Below are positions 58,963-64,000 of a DNA stretch of 64,000 bases, piece by piece. Position numbers and translations under genes: made by a program. This DNA comes from Bacteroidota bacterium (GTDB lineage: Bacteria > Bacteroidota > Bacteroidia > Chitinophagales > Chitinophagaceae), in contig JADJQP010000002.1 of the NCBI GenBank assembly GCA_016712665.1, positions 372,001-436,000 of the forward strand. Reading direction: 5' to 3'. Within the stretch, counting starts at the first letter, position 1; each line of letters opens with the position of its first letter. Below the pieces are notes generated by a model. It was not told the origin of the DNA and did no database searches. It was given only the letters and a program-made list of their open reading frames with translations.

Positions 58963-59937
58963 ATGGGATTATTCGACAAGTTATTTAAACGTAACAAAGT
59001 ACAAGAGGAAGCGAAAGAAACATTAGACAAAGGCCTGGAAAAAACCAAAGAAAGTTTTTTTTCGAGAATCACCAAAGCAGTTGCCGGCAAATCGGTGGTA
59101 GATGCTGAAGTATTGGATGAATTGGAAGAGGCGCTTATTATGTCAGATGTAGGGGTAGCAACTACCGTAGAAATCATCAAAAGAATTGAAAACCGTGTTG
59201 CCAAGGATAAATACCTCGGCACCTCTGATTTGAATGCTATTTTGCAGGAAGAAATGGTGAATGTACTGACAGATGCCCCTACACAAGAGTATCAAAACTT
59301 TGACCTACCTGCCAATAAAAAACCCTACGTGATATTGGTAGTAGGAGTAAACGGTGTCGGCAAAACCACCACCATCGGAAAGTTGGCCTACAATTTTAAG
59401 AATTCGGGTAAGAAGGTAATGTTGGGTGCTGCCGATACCTTTCGGGCAGCAGCGGTCGATCAATTAAGCATCTGGAGCCAACGCGTGGGTGTAGATATCG
59501 TAAAAAAAGAAATGGGCAGCGATCCTGCATCGGTTGCCTTTGACAGCGTTAATAGTGCCGTTGCAAAGGGCATGGATGTGCTGATTATTGATACGGCAGG
59601 TCGCCTCCACAACAAGGCCTATTTGATGGATGAATTGAATAAAATCAAACGGGTCATTCAAAAGGTAATTCCCGACGCCCCTCACGAAGTATTGCTTGTA
59701 CTGGATGGCAGTACCGGGCAAAATGCCATTGAACAGGCGAAACAATTTACACAAACTACCGATGTCACATCGCTTGCCATTACAAAATTAGACGGAACCG
59801 CCAAAGGTGGCGTGGTACTGGCTATTGCACATCAATTTAAAATCCCCGTTAAGTATATTGGCGTGGGTGAACAAATGCAAAACTTGCAAATATTTAATAA
59901 GTATGAATTTGTAGATAGTTTGTTTAGTCTCAAGTAA
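58963..59937 (+). CDS. ftsY: Signal recognition particle receptor FtsY
   Basis: 324 aa. Short acidic/basic N-terminal segment (MGLFDKLFKRNKVQEEAKET), N domain, then the GTPase G domain: GVNGVGKTTTIGKLAYNF (P-loop), DTFRAAAVDQL, DTAGRLHNK and ITKLDGTAKGG. Docks SRP-ribosome complexes at the inner membrane. No large A domain, as usual in Bacteroidota. -7 box TATATTTG at 58885-58892, 70 nt upstream. Confidence 0.96.
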   Translation: MGLFDKLFKRNKVQEEAKETLDKGLEKTKESFFSRITKAVAGKSVVDAEVLDELEEALIMSDVGVATTVEIIKRIENRVAKDKYLGTSDLNAILQEEMVNVLTDAPTQEYQNFDLPANKKPYVILVVGVNGVGKTTTIGKLAYNFKNSGKKVMLGAADTFRAAAVDQLSIWSQRVGVDIVKKEMGSDPASVAFDSVNSAVAKGMDVLIIDTAGRLHNKAYLMDELNKIKRVIQKVIPDAPHEVLLVLDGSTGQNAIEQAKQFTQTTDVTSLAITKLDGTAKGGVVLAIAHQFKIPVKYIGVGEQMQNLQIFNKYEFVDSLFSLK

Positions 59938-60007
59938 AGCCACCCCCACTTCCAGCATTGCTCGGATGGTGTTTTGTGAACGCAATTGCTTACTTTTGCC
60001 CCCGCTC

Positions 60008-61315
60008 ATGAAATCGAAAAAATTACATAAAGATATTGTAAACATCACCACCTTGGGATGTAGTAAAAACATGGTGGACAGTGAGGTATTAAGTGGCCAA
60101 TTGCTTGCCAATGGCATCGAAGTAAAACATGAAAGTCTCAAACCTGACTATAATATCTCCATCATCAATACCTGTGGATTTATTGACAAAGCCAAAGAAG
60201 AAAGCATCAATACCATTTTAGAACATGTAGCCTTAAAAGAGGAAGGATTACTGGAAAAAGTATATGTCACAGGTTGCCTGAGTGAACGGTATAAAGGCGA
60301 TTTGGAATCGGAAATACCGGGTGTAGACGCTTGGTTTGGCACCATGGAATTGCCCAATATTTTAAAAGCATTTGAAGCCGATTATAAAGCAGAATTGGTA
60401 GGCGAACGATTACTGAGCACCCCTACTCATTATGCCTATCTTAAAATTTCGGAGGGCTGTAACCGCACCTGTTCCTTTTGTGCCATCCCGCTGATGCGTG
60501 GCAAACATGTTTCAAAATCAATAGAGGATTTAGTTCAGGAGGCCAAACTACTCGCTCAAAAGGGAGTGAAAGAAATCATGTTGATAGCACAGGAATTGAC
60601 CTACTATGGCTTGGATATTTACAAGGAAAGAAAACTAGCTGATTTACTCAATGCCCTTTGTGAAGTAGACGGAATCGAATGGATTCGCCTACACTACGCC
60701 TATCCCCATAAATTTCCATTAGAAATTATTGAGGTGATAAAATCGCAACCAAAAATTTGCAATTACCTCGATATGCCACTCCAACATATTTCAGATAATA
60801 TGTTGCATGCCATGAAACGACAAATCACCCGAAAGGAGATTGTAGATTTAATATATGATATTCGAAAAATTCTTCCGGATATTTGTATTCGAACCACCCT
60901 GATAGCAGGCTTCCCGGGAGAAACACAAGAAGATGTGGACAACCTAAAATCCTTTCTTGAAGAAATGCGGTTTGATCGTGTAGGTGTGTTTACCTATTCA
61001 CATGAGGATGGCACCTCAGCCTATGAACTTGAAGATACCCTGTCTCAAGAAGAAAAGGAAGAGCGTGCACAGGAAATTATGGGCGTTCAACAAGATATTT
61101 CATTGGCAAAAAACGAAGAAAAAATAGGTACGATTTTTAAAGTAATTATTGACAAAAAAGAAGCGGGACGTTATATCGGTCGAACGGAATTTGACAGTGT
61201 GGAAGTCGATAATGAAGTAATTATAAAAACCAATAAGCGACTTGTTGCCGGCGAATTTGTACAAGTAAAAATCACAAAGGCCTATGACTACGATTTAGAA
61301 GGTGAAATCGTTTAG
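60008..61315 (+). CDS. rimO: Ribosomal protein uS12 methylthiotransferase RimO
   Basis: 435 aa from ATG 60008, 9 nt after a -7-like TACTTTTG (59991-59998). Adds a methylthio group to Asp88 of S12. N-terminal UPF0004 domain supplies three Cys for one 4Fe-4S cluster (TLGCSKN, NTCGF, VTGCLS); the radical-SAM motif is EGCNRTCSFCAIP (C-x3-C-x2-C, ~residue 148); a TRAM domain ends the protein (RYIGRTEFDSVEVDNEVII). Following ftsY by 70 bp, possibly one operon. Confidence 0.95.
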   Translation: MKSKKLHKDIVNITTLGCSKNMVDSEVLSGQLLANGIEVKHESLKPDYNISIINTCGFIDKAKEESINTILEHVALKEEGLLEKVYVTGCLSERYKGDLESEIPGVDAWFGTMELPNILKAFEADYKAELVGERLLSTPTHYAYLKISEGCNRTCSFCAIPLMRGKHVSKSIEDLVQEAKLLAQKGVKEIMLIAQELTYYGLDIYKERKLADLLNALCEVDGIEWIRLHYAYPHKFPLEIIEVIKSQPKICNYLDMPLQHISDNMLHAMKRQITRKEIVDLIYDIRKILPDICIRTTLIAGFPGETQEDVDNLKSFLEEMRFDRVGVFTYSHEDGTSAYELEDTLSQEEKEERAQEIMGVQQDISLAKNEEKIGTIFKVIIDKKEAGRYIGRTEFDSVEVDNEVIIKTNKRLVAGEFVQVKITKAYDYDLEGEIV

Positions 61316-61339
61316 TAGACAATATCGGAATCAAAATTC

Positions 61340-61603
61340 ATGAAAACAATTAATGCCTATATCCTAAAATATGTTACTCAATTTGAGATGATTGGTGTTT
61401 TAATGCGTATCATAAGTTTCTCCATTGTAAGTTGGCAAGGCGAAAATAGTCCTTACTTATTTGTATGGGTATTTAATACACTGGACGCAATTCTTCTTTC
61501 ATGGTGTTCTATTTTAAAGAAAGACCGTGCTTATAGCTTACTCAATGTATTCTGGATTTTTGTAAGTATCGTTGGGATTCTTAGGGCCTTAGGAAAACTG
61601 TGA
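61340..61603 (+). CDS. Small membrane protein of unknown function
   Basis: 87 aa, three short hydrophobic helices (~14-30, ~40-56, ~66-84). It starts 24 bp after rimO. The arrangement is like half of a PQ-loop or SMR-type small membrane protein but no motif is decisive. Confidence 0.55.
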   Translation: MKTINAYILKYVTQFEMIGVLMRIISFSIVSWQGENSPYLFVWVFNTLDAILLSWCSILKKDRAYSLLNVFWIFVSIVGILRALGKL

Positions 61604-61690
61604 TCGGCAGCACCATCGAATCCTATTGCCCCATTTAAAAAACAGAAAACCCTGCTGGTGGCATTTTTTATCCGCTTTGCAGTTTGGATT

Positions 61691-62980
61691 CTATCTTCCA
61701 AATTTCAACTTACTGCCTAAATAAACAGCACTAGCACCTAACTCTTCTTCTATGCGAATGAGTTGATTATACTTGGCCATTCGATCGCTTCGAGAGGCAG
61801 ATCCTGTTTTTATTTGTCCGCAATTTAAGGCCACCGCTAAATCGGCAATGGTTGCATCTTCTGTTTCACCACTTCTATGGCTCATCACCGTATTGTAGCC
61901 TGCATTTTGAGCCATACTTACAGCATCAATGGTTTCGGTTAAGGATCCTATTTGATTTACTTTTACCAATAATGCATTGGCAATATTTTCTTTAATTCCT
62001 CGTTCAAGTCGCTGTACATTCGTGACAAATAAATCATCTCCCACCAACTGCACTTTCTTTCCCAACTCTTCGGTAAGCATTTTCCAACCCTTCCAATCGT
62101 CCTCTGCCAAACCGTCTTCAATAGACACAATAGGATATTGCTTACACCAGCTGGCCCAAAACTTCACTAGTTCCTCGCTCTTCATTTTTTTGCCACTCGA
62201 TTTCTTAAACACATAACATTTTTGCTTGGCATCCCACAACTCGCTATTCGCGGCATCCATTGCGATGGCTATTTGTGATCCTGCCTTAAATCCGGCATTT
62301 TCAATAGCCATTAATACCGTCTCAATGGCCTCTTCATTGCTTTGAATATCTGGAGCAAATCCACCTTCATCACCCACATTGGTGGAGTAGCCTTTTTTCT
62401 TCAATACATTTTTTAAGGTATGGAAAATTTCAGTTCCCCAACGTAACCCTTCACTAAAACTAGACGCACCAATCGGCATTACCATAAACTCCTGAAAATC
62501 GATTTTGTTATCAGCATGAGCGCCGCCATTCAAGATATTCATCATAGGTACCGGAAGGGTTTTGGCATTGGTACCACCTACATATCTAAACAAACTCATG
62601 CCACTTTCTTCTGCAGCAGCTTTAGCAGCAGCCATACTTACTGCAAGAATGGCATTGGCTCCTAATTTACTTTTGTTGGCCGTTTTATCCAATGCATTCA
62701 TCAATCGATCGATACCCGGCTGATCACTAACTTCCATACCTACCAAGGCATTATGGATAATGGTATTGACGTTTTTCACGGCTTTCAGAACCCCTTTACC
62801 GGCGTAGTGTTTTTTGTCATTATCTCGAAGCTCTGCCGCTTCATGTATGCCGGTGCTTGCTCCTGATGGCACTGCAGCGCGTCCCATAGCGCCTTCATCG
62901 GTGTATAAATCCACTTCAACGGTGGGATTCCCTCTGCTATCTAATATTTGTCTGGCATGTACATGTGCGATAAAACTCAT
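61691..62980 (-). CDS. eno: Enolase
   Basis: 429 aa. Interconverts 2-phosphoglycerate and phosphoenolpyruvate in glycolysis. Hallmarks: GNPTVEVDLYTDEG, MNILNGGAHADNKIDFQEFM, the metal ligands in AMDAANSE, IEDGLAEDDW and GDDLFVTN, and the signature LVKVNQIGSLTET; SHRSGETEDATIADLAV. Intact. Promoter 21 nt upstream of the start. Confidence 0.97.
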   Translation of the reverse strand: MSFIAHVHARQILDSRGNPTVEVDLYTDEGAMGRAAVPSGASTGIHEAAELRDNDKKHYAGKGVLKAVKNVNTIIHNALVGMEVSDQPGIDRLMNALDKTANKSKLGANAILAVSMAAAKAAAEESGMSLFRYVGGTNAKTLPVPMMNILNGGAHADNKIDFQEFMVMPIGASSFSEGLRWGTEIFHTLKNVLKKKGYSTNVGDEGGFAPDIQSNEEAIETVLMAIENAGFKAGSQIAIAMDAANSELWDAKQKCYVFKKSSGKKMKSEELVKFWASWCKQYPIVSIEDGLAEDDWKGWKMLTEELGKKVQLVGDDLFVTNVQRLERGIKENIANALLVKVNQIGSLTETIDAVSMAQNAGYNTVMSHRSGETEDATIADLAVALNCGQIKTGSASRSDRMAKYNQLIRIEEELGASAVYLGSKLKFGR

Positions 62981-63001
62981 AATTGGTAATTTTTATGAGT
63001 G

Positions 63002-63031
63002 CAAAAGTAGACAAAAAGGAAGGAATTGAAA
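63002..63031 (-). promoter_or_regulatory. Promoter of eno (TTT-N19-TACTTTTG)
   Basis: Minus strand: TACTTTTG (63002-63009) with TTT, one off from TTG, 19 nt upstream (63029-63031). Confidence 0.5.
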
Positions 63032-63143
63032 TGTCAATTCACATTTCATTATTAAAAAAGGTACTGGAAAAGGGGCCATGGAAGTACCATGCTAAAACCT
63101 CTTGAGCACCAAACCAATGGAATATTAAAATGAAAAAATACCT

Positions 63144-63389
63144 TTACTCAACTACAATGCTATAGCTCTCCATTACCATATTGTAAAGCATCTTTTTACA
63201 AGCCTCATCAGCTATTTGGTGGGCAGCTTCCTTTGAATCGGCATCAATGCTAAGTGTAATATGTTTACCAATACGAACATTCTGAATTTGTTGCAACGCA
63301 AGTTTGTGAAGACTTTCGTTTACGGCCTTTCCTTGTGGGTCTAGAAGTTCTTTTAAAGGCATTATGGTGATATGTGCTGTAAAAATCAT
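63144..63389 (-). CDS. purS: Phosphoribosylformylglycinamidine synthase subunit PurS
   Basis: 81 aa. Starts MIFTAHITIMPLKELLDPQG, then NVRIGKHITLSIDADSKEAA, matching PurS, the small structural subunit of the PurLQS complex in purine synthesis. Its ATG overlaps the stop of pssA by 4 bp (ATGA), so the two are translationally coupled. purL and purQ are not in the window. Confidence 0.88.
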   Translation of the reverse strand: MIFTAHITIMPLKELLDPQGKAVNESLHKLALQQIQNVRIGKHITLSIDADSKEAAHQIADEACKKMLYNMVMESYSIVVE

Positions 63390-64000
63390 TGTTCAGAAGG
63401 TTTATAAGCAAAAGATAAAATAATATAAAGCAAAAATGAAAAGGGAACACTAAGTGTCTTTAAAAAAGGAATCGAAACGAGTGTAAGCACCAACCAAAGT
63501 ACTTGCGCCCAATATTTTTTTATTGAAAAAGAATGAAATTTCAAGGTAAATAATTTGATAGGACTGATCATCAACCAACTTAATACAACTACGATTGCAT
63601 ACAAAATCCATTCGTTTTGCATCCGCAATCCGATACCTAAAGGGTTATACCAATTGATCAACGGAAAGGAGGCTACTAACAAACCAATTGCCGGGATGGG
63701 GACTCCCGTAAAATGCCCGGTAGTGGGCACTGAATTATTAAAACGTGCCAAACGCAGGGCTCCAAAACAAGCCAATAAAAATGCAGGAGCCAAGGCAATC
63801 ATAGAAACATCCATTGCATGCGGTTTGGCCATATAAGCAGCCCACAACATCTTAAAAATAATCATGGAAGGAGCTACGCCAAAACTAACCACATCTGCCA
63901 ATGAGTCTAAATCTTTTCCGATGGGTGATTGCACTCCCAGCCAACGGGCCACCATTCCATCAAACAAATCAAAAACAGCTGCCATAAAAATAAACAAGCT
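63386..64000 (-). CDS. pssA: CDP-diacylglycerol--serine O-phosphatidyltransferase, partial at window edge
   Basis: About 204 codons of the C-terminal part; the 5' end lies beyond 64000. CDP-alcohol phosphotransferase motif DG-x2-AR-x8-G-x3-D-x3-D is visible as DLFDGMVARWLGVQSPIGKD plus LDSLAD. Six membrane helices follow. Makes phosphatidylserine, the precursor of phosphatidylethanolamine, in the inner membrane. Coupled to purS by a 4-bp overlap. Confidence 0.92.
   Translation of the reverse strand, partial: SLFIFMAAVFDLFDGMVARWLGVQSPIGKDLDSLADVVSFGVAPSMIIFKMLWAAYMAKPHAMDVSMIALAPAFLLACFGALRLARFNNSVPTTGHFTGVPIPAIGLLVASFPLINWYNPLGIGLRMQNEWILYAIVVVLSWLMISPIKLFTLKFHSFSIKKYWAQVLWLVLTLVSIPFLKTLSVPFSFLLYIILSFAYKPSEQ

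Overview
The window reads as chromosomal DNA of a member of the Bacteroidota, most likely in or near the Chitinophagales (the order is inference). The signs are promoters of the form TTG-N18..20-TAnnTTTG, no Shine-Dalgarno sequences, two proteins with type IX secretion (T9SS) sorting tails, TonB-dependent receptors, the Bacteroidota 'alternative GlmU' and the long (616 aa) PurF. No rRNA, tRNA, prophage, insertion sequence or CRISPR array was seen.

Layout. 0-6 kb: 3' end of an alt-GlmU gene, asnS, pdhA, a DinB-family gene, mscS and aspartate kinase. 6-10.4 kb: small lipoprotein, XRE regulator with partner membrane protein, paaZ, and a RES/Xre toxin-antitoxin pair whose -7 box lies between the arms of a perfect inverted repeat. 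10.3-17.7 kb: smc, a HerA-like ATPase, a coiled-coil protein, HMG-CoA lyase and a GT2 glycosyltransferase with an extra C-terminal nucleotide-binding-like domain. 18-26 kb: outer-membrane proteins, an Nramp-UspA fusion behind a 24-bp perfect palindrome, an acyl-CoA (methylmalonyl-CoA type) mutase, a REP-like palindromic element, a candidate small RNA and fusA. 26-33 kb: TonB receptor, T9SS protein, a 1.15-kb array of about 22 tandem 52-bp repeats, a RidA/2-aminomuconate deaminase-like gene and a lemA-TPM-TPM operon. 33-46 kb: outer-membrane proteins, M16 peptidase, purF, TPR protein, aminotransferase, rluE-like gene and thrS. 46-56.6 kb: an accessory-looking block with long non-coding gaps (T9SS propeller protein, CPBP protease, Lnt-like acyltransferase, AraC regulator next to an outer-membrane barrel, lipoprotein). 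56.9-64 kb: pyrR, pyrB, ftsY, rimO, eno, purS and pssA.

A dominant technical feature is a set of at least 21 single-base-type frameshifts in 14 genes, all between 3.2 and 43.7 kb, many in homopolymers and several in normally essential genes (smc, fusA). None was seen in 43.8-64 kb. I read these as assembly errors, and each affected gene is annotated as one locus.

Functional links: paaZ, HMG-CoA lyase and the mutase fit catabolism of aromatic and branched-chain carbon. PurF/PurS and PyrR/PyrB serve nucleotide synthesis. AsnRS, ThrRS, EF-G, RimO, RluE and FtsY serve translation and protein targeting. The most interesting non-coding signals are the 52-bp repeat array with a promoter-like motif in nearly every unit, the promoter-embedded palindromes at the Nramp and toxin-antitoxin loci, and the candidate sRNA upstream of fusA.
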